64,000 bases of DNA, taken from assembly GCA_963744575.1 (NCBI GenBank), contig CAVUUF010000015.1:62001-126000 (forward strand), written 5' to 3'. The notes beneath the pieces are model-generated. The model made no database searches. It worked only from the letters and a program-made list of their open reading frames with translations, and was not told the origin of the DNA. Both the position numbers and the translations under genes were made by a program. The DNA is from Palsa-504 sp963744575. GTDB taxonomy: Bacteria > Actinomycetota > Actinomycetes > Streptosporangiales > Streptosporangiaceae. Shown in pieces: positions 1 through 8,335 of this stretch (within the stretch, counting starts at the first letter, position 1; each line of letters opens with the position of its first letter).

Positions 1-40
1 TGGCCGGGCCTAAATGGGGTGACAAGGTCAGGGACCGGCC

Positions 41-1003
41 TCAGGCGGCGACTAGCTCGGAGGGTTCGGCGATGACGTCGACCAGGGCACCGTTGCGCAT
101 GACGGTGATCGCCAGCGGGCGGCCGATCGCGTCGGAGAACATCTGCCGCTGCAGGTCCTGGGACACCGCGACGGGCTTCCCGGCCACGGTCAGCAGCAGG
201 TCCCCCTGGCGCAGGCCGGCCCGGTCGGCGGGACCGCCGGGGACCACCTGGGCGACGAGCAGGCCGGTGTTGCGGCCGAGCCGCTCGCGCCAGTTCGCCG
301 GCACCGGACCCGGCATCATGGCCAGGCCCAGGTAGGCCCGGCGGACCCGGCCGTCGCGCATCAGCGTCGAGATGATCCGCCGGGTGGTGTCGTTGACCGG
401 GACCGCCAGGCCCAGGCCGATCCCGGCCACCGCGGTGTTGATGCCGACCACGCGGGCTTCGGCGTCGGCCAGCGCGCCGCCGGAGTTGCCCGGGTTGAGC
501 GCGGCGTCGGTCTGGATGACGTCCTCGATCACCCGGTCTCGGGCCGGCAGGGACCGGCCGAGCGCGCTGACCACGCCGGCCGTCACCGAGCCGGCCAGGC
601 CGAGCGGGTTGCCGACCGCCACCACCAGCTGGCCGACCACGAGCTTGTCGGCCTCGCCGAGCTCGGCCGGCTCCGGAGTCGGGCCGTCGGCGCGCAGCAC
701 CGCCAGGTCCGACAGCGGGTCGGCGCCGACGACGCGGAACGGCGCCGACGTGCCATCGGAGAACTCCGCGGTACCGCGGGCCGACCGGCCGACCACGTGG
801 GCGTTGGTCAGCAGGAACCCGTCCCCGGTGAAGACCACGCCGGAGCCGAGGCTCTCCCCCGAACGGCCCCGGCTTTGCGCCTGGCCCTGGCGGGGCACGC
901 GGAGGCTCGCCACCTTGGGCGTGAGCCGCTCGGCCACGCCGGCGACGATCTGCGAATACGCATCCAGGGGGTGAGTGGCCTCCATGTCCATCTCCCAGCC
1001 CAT
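41..1003 (-). CDS. Trypsin-like serine protease with PDZ domain (HtrA/DegP-like)
   Basis: A 320-residue S1C-type protease. The catalytic triad can be read as His69 (LLTNAHVV), Asp99 (PLSDLAVL) and Ser174 (NPGNSGGAL). A PDZ domain follows at about residues 230-310, with the typical GPADRAGLRQGDLLLTV signature. No signal peptide or membrane segment is visible, unlike many HtrA proteins, so a cytoplasmic location or a start further upstream is possible. A second in-frame ATG lies six codons in (MEATHPL follows). The family degrades or refolds misfolded proteins; the substrate here is unknown. It stands alone, with no gene sharing its strand closely. Confidence 0.9.
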   Translation of the reverse strand: MGWEMDMEATHPLDAYSQIVAGVAERLTPKVASLRVPRQGQAQSRGRSGESLGSGVVFTGDGFLLTNAHVVGRSARGTAEFSDGTSAPFRVVGADPLSDLAVLRADGPTPEPAELGEADKLVVGQLVVAVGNPLGLAGSVTAGVVSALGRSLPARDRVIEDVIQTDAALNPGNSGGALADAEARVVGINTAVAGIGLGLAVPVNDTTRRIISTLMRDGRVRRAYLGLAMMPGPVPANWRERLGRNTGLLVAQVVPGGPADRAGLRQGDLLLTVAGKPVAVSQDLQRQMFSDAIGRPLAITVMRNGALVDVIAEPSELVAA

Positions 1004-1246
1004 CCCTTCAATGATTACAGGATTACACTGTAACCATTTGGGCGGGGCGGTGCTTACCCGGTGCTGTTCCGCCTGGAGCAGAATCGGCGGGCTTGGATTC
1101 GACCACGAAACGGCCGGAGGACTGGGTCCGGGCGGCGGTGATCCGCCCTCGGCCAGAGCACTGGTTACGCACCGGCCTGTCTGGCATCAGCGTTCACTCG
1201 AGTCCCAGCTCAAGCGGAGATCCGCTCCGGTTATCGGGGAGTATTT

Positions 1247-1312
1247 GGCTTATGGGGAGGATCCGGTACCCCCTGAGGTACCAAAGTCTCCCCGTAGGCC
1301 AGATCCTCCCGT
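1247..1312. repeat. Imperfect inverted repeat at the end of the chimeric pseudogene
   Basis: GGCTTATGGGGAG on one arm pairs with TCTCCCCGTAGGCC on the other (two G-U type mismatches). Inside lies a second palindrome, GGTACC-CCCTGA-GGTACC. A further copy of the GGAGGATC motif flanks it. It may be a terminator or a small mobile repeat; no second copy was seen in this window. Confidence 0.5.
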
Positions 1313-1567
1313 GAGCGTGCTCGTCTTGCCCCCCGCCACCAGCATGTCGATGCCCAGGGCGCGGGGCGCCTCGTCGGCCGCGACGCCGCCGAGGACGGCG
1401 ATGGCGCCCGGCGGCCGCGCCTGCCTGGCGCTTCGGCGCAGCGGCGCAGGATGGCCACGGTCGGGTTCGTCCGGCCAGTCGTTGAGGACGGAGCGGGCCA
1501 CGTCCAGGGCCGGGATCTCGATGTAGCAGATCTTCCCCGTGCGCCATTCCGGCCGCTCTTCTACCAT
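1250..1567 (-). pseudogene. Chimeric remnant: VOC N-terminus joined to O-methyltransferase C-terminal fragment
   Basis: From an ATG at 1567 the minus strand reads a VOC (glyoxalase) beginning, GKICYIEIPALDVARS. It passes directly into an O-methyltransferase-like stretch, VLNDWPDEP. One base too many then shifts the frame: AILRRCAEA is in the neighbouring frame. A second shift restores IAVLGGVAADEAPRALG and IDMLVAGGKTSTLTG. Reading ends at an inverted repeat near 1247-1312. Neither parent domain is complete, so this is a decayed fusion of two unrelated genes rather than a working protein. The rest of 1004-1648 shows nothing else convincing. Confidence 0.6.
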
Positions 1568-1648
1568 CGGTGAGATGCCCTCCGTTTTCTCGCGTGCTTT
1601 GATCCTGCCAGTCGGCTGCGGCCGCCTGCGGTTCCCGGTGAGCAGCTT

Positions 1649-2632
1649 ATGTTCGCGCACCAGATCGTGGGTGTGGGCGGGCCCGATGATGTCCGGTGGC
1701 AGGAGGTGGCGGAGCCTTCGGCCGACGGCGGCGTGGTCATCGACGTGGTCGCGGCCGGGGTGTCCTTCGCAGACCTGCTGCAGACCAGGGGTCGGTACCA
1801 GATGCGGGTGCCGCTCCCCTACATCCCGGGGATGGACGCGGCCGGGGTGGTCAGGTCGGCCGGGCCCGGATCGGACTTGTCCCCGGGCCAGCGGGTGGCG
1901 GTACTGCTGTCGTACGGCTGCTGGCAGCAGGTGGTCAGCGTCCCGGCCGAACTGGTCCTGCCGCTGCCGGACGGGGTGGGCTTCGAGGCGGGCGCGGCCC
2001 TCCCTCTCAACTACCTGACCGGCCTGTTCGCGCTGGTCCGGCGGGCGCGAGCACAGGCGGGCGAGACGCTGCTCATCCACGGCGCGGCCGGCGGTGTCGG
2101 GACCGCGGCCATCCAGCTGGGGCGGGCACTCGGCCTGCGGACGATCGCCGTCGTCAGCGACCAGGCGAAGCATTCGTTCGCGTTGCGTTGCGGGGCCGAC
2201 CACGCCGTGCTCAGTGACGGCTGGCTCGCCGCCGTGCGCGACCTGACGGGCGAGCGGGCGGTCGACATCGTGCTCGACCCGGTCGGGAGCGACCGGATGA
2301 CGGACAGCCTGCGGTCGCTGGCGCCTGAGGGACGGCTGCTCGTACTGGGGTTCAGCGGCGGCGAGATTCCCATCGTGAAGGTCAACCGGCTGCTGCTCGG
2401 CAACACTGGCGTGCTCGGGGTGGCCTCGCGCGAGTTCTTCGAGCAGCGCCCGGCGACGGCGGGCGAGCTGTGGGCCCTGCTGACCGAGCTGCGGCGCGCG
2501 GGGACATTGGAGGACCCTCCGGTCGAGCCGTATCCGTTCCGCGACGCCCGCGGCGCGCTGCGCGCCATCGCCGAGCGCCGGGCCCGGGGCAAGGTCGTGC
2601 TCAGCAGGCAGGTCGACCCCGCGCCGTCCTGA
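1649..2632 (+). CDS. NADPH:quinone oxidoreductase-like MDR family protein
   Basis: A 327-residue medium-chain dehydrogenase/reductase of the zinc-free quinone oxidoreductase type. The GroES-like N-terminal half carries GVSFADLLQTRG. The Rossmann half has the nucleotide motif HGAAGGVG at residues 144-151, and the length matches the family. Members reduce quinones or other enones with NADPH in the cytoplasm; the substrate cannot be told. The ATG at 1649 has only a weak GGTGAG upstream. It converges with the GTPase operon, ending 1 nt before that operon's last stop codon. Confidence 0.9.
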   Translation: MFAHQIVGVGGPDDVRWQEVAEPSADGGVVIDVVAAGVSFADLLQTRGRYQMRVPLPYIPGMDAAGVVRSAGPGSDLSPGQRVAVLLSYGCWQQVVSVPAELVLPLPDGVGFEAGAALPLNYLTGLFALVRRARAQAGETLLIHGAAGGVGTAAIQLGRALGLRTIAVVSDQAKHSFALRCGADHAVLSDGWLAAVRDLTGERAVDIVLDPVGSDRMTDSLRSLAPEGRLLVLGFSGGEIPIVKVNRLLLGNTGVLGVASREFFEQRPATAGELWALLTELRRAGTLEDPPVEPYPFRDARGALRAIAERRARGKVVLSRQVDPAPS

Positions 2633-2633
2633 A

Positions 2634-4532
2634 CTAGCGGTCGCGGGCGGCGGCTAGTTCGGTGCGGAAACGCTCGTAGTCGCGGAGTTCGCGGCCAACC
2701 GGGACCACGACGAGGTCGTTGGCCACGGTGGCGATCTGGGCCAGGATGTCCCGCAGCGCCTGCTCGCGTTCGCGGTCTGCGGCCAGGATGACCATGTTCT
2801 GGCACCACGACGAGATCAGCCAGCCGAGCAGCAGCAGCGCCACGACCATCACGGCCAGCCACGGGGCCAGGGAAACGTCACTGACGAGGGACTGTGACTT
2901 GTGCGCGCCGCCGGACTCGCCGGTGGCGAGGATCAGCACGATCCAGACCAGGCCCGCCAGCGTGAGCCCCATCAGCAGCCACTGGGCCAGCGCAGTCAGC
3001 CGCCACCAGGCGGCCACCTTGTCGCGCGGCGGGAGCCCTTGCGCCACCGCGGCGCCGAGCGCCGACTGGGCCTCGTCGCCGTGCGAGCGCGCCGCCGCCC
3101 GGACGGTCCGGGACCAGGGCTCGGGCAGCGGACTGCCCACCTCGTTGGCGAACACGTTGACCGCGTTGTCGATGTCGGACCGCTGCGCCTGCCCCGGCTG
3201 GTGGCGGTCGCTGGCCAGAAGCTTGCGGGCGGGCGCCTGGCCGCGCAGGCGGGCGAGGAGGCGGGCGGGCGGCCAGCCGATGTAGTCGGCGGCACTGCGC
3301 TCACGCACGCCGTTCAGCGTCCCGGCCGCGGCGGTCGCCCCGGCGGCCTTCGCGAACGTCGCGGTCAGCGTGCCGATCGAGGCAGCGGGCAGGTAGATCG
3401 CGGGATCCTGGGCGGGCTGGTCAGCGCCGTCGCCGTGCGGCGTAGCGTCTTCCCAGGGGGGCCGCGCGGTGGACGCCGGGCCGGCCGGCGCGGCGGTCGT
3501 CTGCCAGGGCTGCCAGTCGGCCGCACCTACCCGGCCGTTGCCCTCGTCGCCGTTTGCCAGGTCCCAGGGCGGATGAGACGCGGCCTCGGCGGGAGACGGC
3601 TCGGACCGAGCGGCCTCCGCCGCAGTCGCCGCGGTAAGCCGGGACGCGGGCGGGGGCAGCCAGCCGGGCACCGGATCCCCGGCGTAGACCGCGAACCGGT
3701 CAACCAGGGCGTCGATGTCCGCGGTGATCCTGTCGGCCGCGGCGCGCCGGACGGCCACCGCCTCGGCCAGCACGCGTCGCAGTTCGTCCAGGCCAGCCCC
3801 GGTGGTCGCGGAGGTGACCAGGACCTGGGTCTCGGCCAGCCCCTCCGAGTCGAGCAACCGGCGCAGGTCGGACGCGCAATCAGCGGCCTGGTCGGGGCTG
3901 AGCGTGTCGATCTGGTTCAGCACCACCGTGGTCACCGCGGCGTGCCCGGCCAGCGGGACCAGGTAGCGCCGGTGCACCGACGCGTCCGCGTATTTCAGCG
4001 GGTCGAGCACCCAGACCAGCATGTCGGCCAGCTTGACCAGGCGATCGACCATCGCCGCCGAGCCAGTGACCACCGAGTCGTGGTCGGGCAGGTCGAGCAG
4101 GAGCGTGCCAGTCAGCGACGCCTCGCCCTCGTCGAGCGCGCTCGCCCGGGCGTAGCGGTGCCGCCGCTGCACGCCGAGCCAGTCGAGCAGCGGAGCGGCT
4201 CCCTCCATCCCCCACACGCAGGCGTGCAGGTGCTTGGTGGTCGGCCTGGTCACGCCCGCGGGCGAGAAGTTCGCTCCGGCCAGGGCGTTGAACAGCGAGG
4301 ACTTGCCGCTACCGGTACCCCCCGCCAGGGCCACGACGGTGTGCGCGGCGGACATCCGCATCCGCTCACCCGACCGCCGCAGCAGCGCTTCCGCTTCGGT
4401 GAGGAGTTCCTGGCTGAACCCGTCGGATCCGGTTCTAGCTGACCCGATCTTGGTCAGCTCGTGAAGCGAGGTGAGCCTGGCAGGCAGGCGCAAGTACGCC
4501 AGCCCGGGCACCCCGATCGTGTTCGCTGTCAC
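2634..4532 (-). CDS. YfjP-type dynamin-like GTPase, membrane-associated (second of pair)
   Basis: A 632-residue GTPase. The P-loop GGTGSGKS is at residues 71-78, the DxxG-type motif appears as DLPDHDS, and the base-specificity motif as NQID. A Pro/Ala-rich middle part follows, then two hydrophobic segments near the C-terminus (around WLLMGLTLAGLVWIVLIL and LAVMVVALLLLGWLISSW). This is the layout of actinobacterial YfjP-like, bacterial-dynamin-related proteins thought to act at the membrane. Its ATG overlaps the stop of the upstream GTPase gene by 4 nt (ATGA), so the two are translationally coupled and probably form a hetero-oligomer. Confidence 0.85.
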   Translation of the reverse strand: MTANTIGVPGLAYLRLPARLTSLHELTKIGSARTGSDGFSQELLTEAEALLRRSGERMRMSAAHTVVALAGGTGSGKSSLFNALAGANFSPAGVTRPTTKHLHACVWGMEGAAPLLDWLGVQRRHRYARASALDEGEASLTGTLLLDLPDHDSVVTGSAAMVDRLVKLADMLVWVLDPLKYADASVHRRYLVPLAGHAAVTTVVLNQIDTLSPDQAADCASDLRRLLDSEGLAETQVLVTSATTGAGLDELRRVLAEAVAVRRAAADRITADIDALVDRFAVYAGDPVPGWLPPPASRLTAATAAEAARSEPSPAEAASHPPWDLANGDEGNGRVGAADWQPWQTTAAPAGPASTARPPWEDATPHGDGADQPAQDPAIYLPAASIGTLTATFAKAAGATAAAGTLNGVRERSAADYIGWPPARLLARLRGQAPARKLLASDRHQPGQAQRSDIDNAVNVFANEVGSPLPEPWSRTVRAAARSHGDEAQSALGAAVAQGLPPRDKVAAWWRLTALAQWLLMGLTLAGLVWIVLILATGESGGAHKSQSLVSDVSLAPWLAVMVVALLLLGWLISSWCQNMVILAADREREQALRDILAQIATVANDLVVVPVGRELRDYERFRTELAAARDR

Positions 4533-6985
4533 CTAACCGCCTCGAGCGAGAATTCCGCCTGGTACAGCCGGATGGCCGCGACGTCGTCGCACTCCCCGGC
4601 CGCGTCGATCACCTCAACGAACCTGACCAGTTCCTCGTCAAGCAGGAGCCGGACCCGGTGGGACAGGTCGGCGCGCGCCTTGGCCAGGATCTCGGTCAGC
4701 ATTACCTCGCCGTACACCGACGTCAGCAGCCGGTGCGGTTCGGTGTAGACGTCGCCGTCGGCCTCGGCCGCCAGCGAGGCCGCGGTGGCGCGGGGCCCAG
4801 TCCGGGCCTGCGCGGCCTCACCGAGCATCGCCACCAGGACGACCAGGCTCAGCGCCTCCTCGTCGAAGGAGATCCGCCGGGTCGCGGGCCGCAGGTCTTT
4901 CGCTCCTACCAGCCGGGCCAGGTGATCCTGCCACGCCCCGACCGCCCGCGCGGTGCGCAGCGCCAGGTCCGGTGAGGCCCGGCTGAAGGCCGAAGCCTGG
5001 GCGGCGTCAGCCGCCTTGATCACGTCGGCGGCCCGGATGTCAGCATCGGCCGGGTCGCCGCTTCCGCTCTGCCCGGCGGGCCCGAAGACCGACTCGAACA
5101 CCTGCTTGGCGCGCACGTCGCGGGCCCGTTCGGCGGCCGCGTCGTCGAGCAGCAGGGCCCCGGCGGGATTCGCGCGCCAGCTGGCGTCCACGGCTTCGGC
5201 GGCACGATCGGCGACCGACACGATGAAGGACCCGATCGCCGAACCGATCGCCGCGTTCAGCGCGGCCGTCCGCGAGGGCCCGCGGCGGGCGCGCTTGCCC
5301 TTCTTGCTCGCGCCCTTGGCGGTCTTGCCGCCGCGGTGAGGTCGCAGGTCGCCGCCGACCACGCAGTCCTCCCAGCGCGCGACCACCTCGCCGCGGAGCA
5401 GGGTGCCGTCCTTCAGGCCCGTGCTGGCCTCGGCGAAGGCGTTCTGGTACGCGTTCTCGGCCGCCCGGCGCAGTTCGGCGCGCAGCAGGACCTGCGCCTC
5501 GACGTGCGCGGCGATGGCCGGCACCCTGCTCTTGAACGTGTCGAGGACGCCGGACATGGTTTGGGAGAGCACCGCGACCCGGCGGTCGGTCCGGGCGGCG
5601 GTGTCGGCCAGCCAGTCGCGGACCGGCTGGTAGGCGTCCTGCGGCAGCATCCCGTTGATGAGCGGGGTCTCCTGGATGACGAAGCGGTTCTCGGCCGGGA
5701 TGCCGTTCGCGTTCAGCATTGCGGTGAAGTGGCCGACGAGTTCGGTCCGGTAGGTCTGCGGGATCCGGGACAGGACCACGCCGAGGGAGGCCTTGCGCGC
5801 CCTGGCGTGCTGCAGGATCTCCCAGACCGGGCCGTCGGCGTAACGGCTGGCGCTGGTCATGAACAGCCACAAGTCCGAGGCGTCCAGGAACTGCAGGGCG
5901 AACTCGTGGTGTGCCTGCACCACCGAGTCGATGTCCGGCGTGTCGAGCAGCGCGATGCCGCGCGGCATGCCCTCGCTGGCGGCCAGCACGAGCAGCCCGT
6001 CCCGGCCCGGCCGGGCCAGGCCTTCCTGCCGGACCCGGGGCAGCGTGGGCAGGAAGTTGTTCTCGGCGAACCAGTCGATCTCGTCTGGGTGGCAGGCCAG
6101 GACCGGGCTGTTCGTGGTCGGACGGCGCACGCCGGTCGCGCTTACGCTGGCGCCGACGATGCTGTTCACCAGCGTGGACTTCCCGGCGCCCGTGGAACCG
6201 ACCAGGGCGACGAGTATCGGGGCGGCGGAGCGGCGCACCCGGGGCAGCAGGTAGTCGTCGATCTGGCTGAGGAGCTTGCCGCGTTCGGTCTTGACCTCGG
6301 CGGAACCCGCGATCTCGAAGACCAGGGGGATGGCGGCGATCCGCTTCCTGAGGTTGAGCAGGGCCGCTTCGAGCAGGCGCGCGTCGACTCGCACGTGAGC
6401 CTGAGCCGCGCCCCCGGACCGGGCCGCGGTGACTGGCGCCGGGGCGCCGGGCTCGGGCTCGGCGGACCCGGGCGGCACGGCCGGGAACTGCACGGTGTCG
6501 GGCTCGCCGGTTCCAGGCGAGGCACCTACGGGCGGGGCTATTGGCGGCTGGGCGGGCGCGGGCCGAGCGGGGTCAGGCGGCAGGGAGTCGGCCGCGGTCT
6601 GGTTGTGGCCCGTATTCTCATCATCCCTTGCTACAGCGTTATTGTTTCGATCAGGATCAACAATGCTATCCGGTTTGTCCCTTTCAATCCGGTAAGACGG
6701 CAATTCCGGCTGGGACTTTTGGGGTGACTGCCCGGGGGAATCAGGCGCCGATGGCCGGGCGGAATCGGGCGTCGGCGGCCGGGAGGAATCGGGCGCAGAT
6801 GGCTGGTCCGATGCGATCATCGTGGGACTGCCATCCCCCGAACGCCGCCGACCTTCACCACCGTCTGCGATATTACGGGTCACATGGCTCTCGGCGGGGC
6901 GCCCCAACCCGGCTGCGTCGACGGCACCCAGGCCGGACCTGCCCGGTCCCCCGGCCGCGGACGCCGCCACGCCCTGACCTTCCAT
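4529..6985 (-). CDS. YfjP-type dynamin-like GTPase (first of pair)
   Basis: An 818-residue protein. Residues 1 to about 185 are Pro/Ser/Asp-rich and look disordered. A GTPase domain with P-loop GSTGAGKS and DTPDIDS (DxxG) follows, then a long helical region. The 6985 start is preceded by GAGGAGG 13 nt upstream; an alternative ATG (MIASDQ) at 6820 has a weaker site. DNA coding for part of the disordered tail (about 6620-6720) is clearly AT-richer than its surroundings. It overlaps the downstream GTPase gene by 4 nt. Function is inferred from the family: paired membrane-remodelling GTPases. Confidence 0.83.
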   Translation of the reverse strand: MEGQGVAASAAGGPGRSGLGAVDAAGLGRPAESHVTRNIADGGEGRRRSGDGSPTMIASDQPSAPDSSRPPTPDSARPSAPDSPGQSPQKSQPELPSYRIERDKPDSIVDPDRNNNAVARDDENTGHNQTAADSLPPDPARPAPAQPPIAPPVGASPGTGEPDTVQFPAVPPGSAEPEPGAPAPVTAARSGGAAQAHVRVDARLLEAALLNLRKRIAAIPLVFEIAGSAEVKTERGKLLSQIDDYLLPRVRRSAAPILVALVGSTGAGKSTLVNSIVGASVSATGVRRPTTNSPVLACHPDEIDWFAENNFLPTLPRVRQEGLARPGRDGLLVLAASEGMPRGIALLDTPDIDSVVQAHHEFALQFLDASDLWLFMTSASRYADGPVWEILQHARARKASLGVVLSRIPQTYRTELVGHFTAMLNANGIPAENRFVIQETPLINGMLPQDAYQPVRDWLADTAARTDRRVAVLSQTMSGVLDTFKSRVPAIAAHVEAQVLLRAELRRAAENAYQNAFAEASTGLKDGTLLRGEVVARWEDCVVGGDLRPHRGGKTAKGASKKGKRARRGPSRTAALNAAIGSAIGSFIVSVADRAAEAVDASWRANPAGALLLDDAAAERARDVRAKQVFESVFGPAGQSGSGDPADADIRAADVIKAADAAQASAFSRASPDLALRTARAVGAWQDHLARLVGAKDLRPATRRISFDEEALSLVVLVAMLGEAAQARTGPRATAASLAAEADGDVYTEPHRLLTSVYGEVMLTEILAKARADLSHRVRLLLDEELVRFVEVIDAAGECDDVAAIRLYQAEFSLEAVR

Positions 6986-7105
6986 CTCTGCAACGTCCTC
7001 CTCAACAAGCCCAGAGAACCCGAAACGGCTCTCGGGCCGCCTGGGTCTCTTGAGTTGAGCGGTCCTCCAGGTTGATCGCCTGGCACGCGGAGTTTATCCC
7101 GTTCG

Positions 7106-8335
7106 TCAGGCGTTTACATCGCGCATGAGTTCCGTAATCTCCGTCGCGACGCCGACCACGTCGCCTACCACGACGATCGCGGGCGGCCGGATCCCCTCCT
7201 CTGCGACAAGAGTTTCCACCTGATCCAGCGTTGAGTTAATTGTGCGCTGCGTCGGCAGAGTACCGTCTGCGATTACCGAAACGGGAGTAGCCGGACTGCG
7301 TCCATATCGCAACAGTTCGTCCGCCACCGCCCCGATCCGCTCGACCGCCATCAGCAGCACCAGGGTGCCCGAACTGCCGCCGAGCAGTGGCCAGTTGACC
7401 GTGGACCGTTCGTCGCCCGGGGCCACGTGCACCGACACAACGTGGAACTCCTGCGCCACGCCGCGGTGGGTCACCGGGACCCAGGCGCTGGCCGGCACGG
7501 CCACCGCGCTGGTGACGCCGGGCACCACGGTGACCGGGACGCCGGCCCGCAGGCAGGCCAGCACCTCCTCGGCGCCCCGGCCGAACACGAACGGGTCGCC
7601 GCCCTTGAGCCGGGCCACGAAACGGCCCGCCCGGGCGTGGCTGACCAGCGCCGCGTTGATGTGCTCCTGGGCCATGGCCCGGCCGTAGGGGATCTTGCCG
7701 GCGTCGATTATCTCCACGTCGTCGCGCAGTTCGTCCAGCAGGGACCGGGGCGCCAGCCGGTCGGTGAGCACCACGTCGGCCTCGGCGAGCAACTGCCGTC
7801 CGCGCACGGTGATCAGCCCGGGATCGCCGGGGCCGCCGCCGATGATCGCCACCCCGGCCTGGTGCGAGCGGCCGTGCCGGGCGCTGAGCTGGCCGGACTG
7901 CAGGCCGGCCAGGACCGCGTCGCGGATGGCCGCGCTGTGCCGGGGGTCGCCGCTGAGCACGCCCACCCGGACGTCACCGGCCCGGCCCGACGCGGGCGTC
8001 CAGGCGGCCGACGCCGCGGCGTCGTCGGCGCGGACGTACCAGGTGCGGTCCGCCTCGGCGGCGGCCGCGACGGCCGCGTTGACCGCGGGGTCGTCGGTAC
8101 AGGCGCAGACCAGCCAGGCCCCGGCGCAGTCGCCGGGCCGGTATCCCCGCGCCTCCCAGCGGATCCGGCCGGCCGCGGCCAGGTCCTGCAACGACGCCGT
8201 GACCTTGGGCGAGACCAGCAGCACATCCGCGCCCGCGTCGAGCAACGCCGGGATACGCCGGGACGCGACCGCTCCCCCGCCCGCCACGACGGCACGACGG
8301 CCCTCCAGGCGCAGTCCGAGCAGGTACGGATCCAT
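7106..8335 (-). CDS. cobA: Uroporphyrinogen-III C-methyltransferase fused to precorrin-2 dehydrogenase (CysG-like)
   Basis: A 409-residue bifunctional enzyme. The N-terminal Rossmann domain (VVAGGGAVASRR, residues 17-26) is the siroheme-synthase/precorrin-2 dehydrogenase type. The C-terminal part from about residue 161 is a SUMT: GGGPGDPGLITVRG, and GGDPFVFGRG near 245-254. SUMT adds methyl groups at C2 and C7 of uroporphyrinogen III to give precorrin-2, the entry step to B12 and siroheme. It is the last gene of the cobalamin operon; its ATG shares bases with the stop of bluB-cobT. Confidence 0.93.
   Translation of the reverse strand: MDPYLLGLRLEGRRAVVAGGGAVASRRIPALLDAGADVLLVSPKVTASLQDLAAAGRIRWEARGYRPGDCAGAWLVCACTDDPAVNAAVAAAAEADRTWYVRADDAAASAAWTPASGRAGDVRVGVLSGDPRHSAAIRDAVLAGLQSGQLSARHGRSHQAGVAIIGGGPGDPGLITVRGRQLLAEADVVLTDRLAPRSLLDELRDDVEIIDAGKIPYGRAMAQEHINAALVSHARAGRFVARLKGGDPFVFGRGAEEVLACLRAGVPVTVVPGVTSAVAVPASAWVPVTHRGVAQEFHVVSVHVAPGDERSTVNWPLLGGSSGTLVLLMAVERIGAVADELLRYGRSPATPVSVIADGTLPTQRTINSTLDQVETLVAEEGIRPPAIVVVGDVVGVATEITELMRDVNA

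Noticed and set aside
2901..4442. Long plus-strand open frame opposite the GTPase gene
   Set aside because: Arg/Gly-rich shadow of the GTPase coding strand with no family motif; the same holds for the long frames at 5336-6727, 8401-9642 and 30876-32954.
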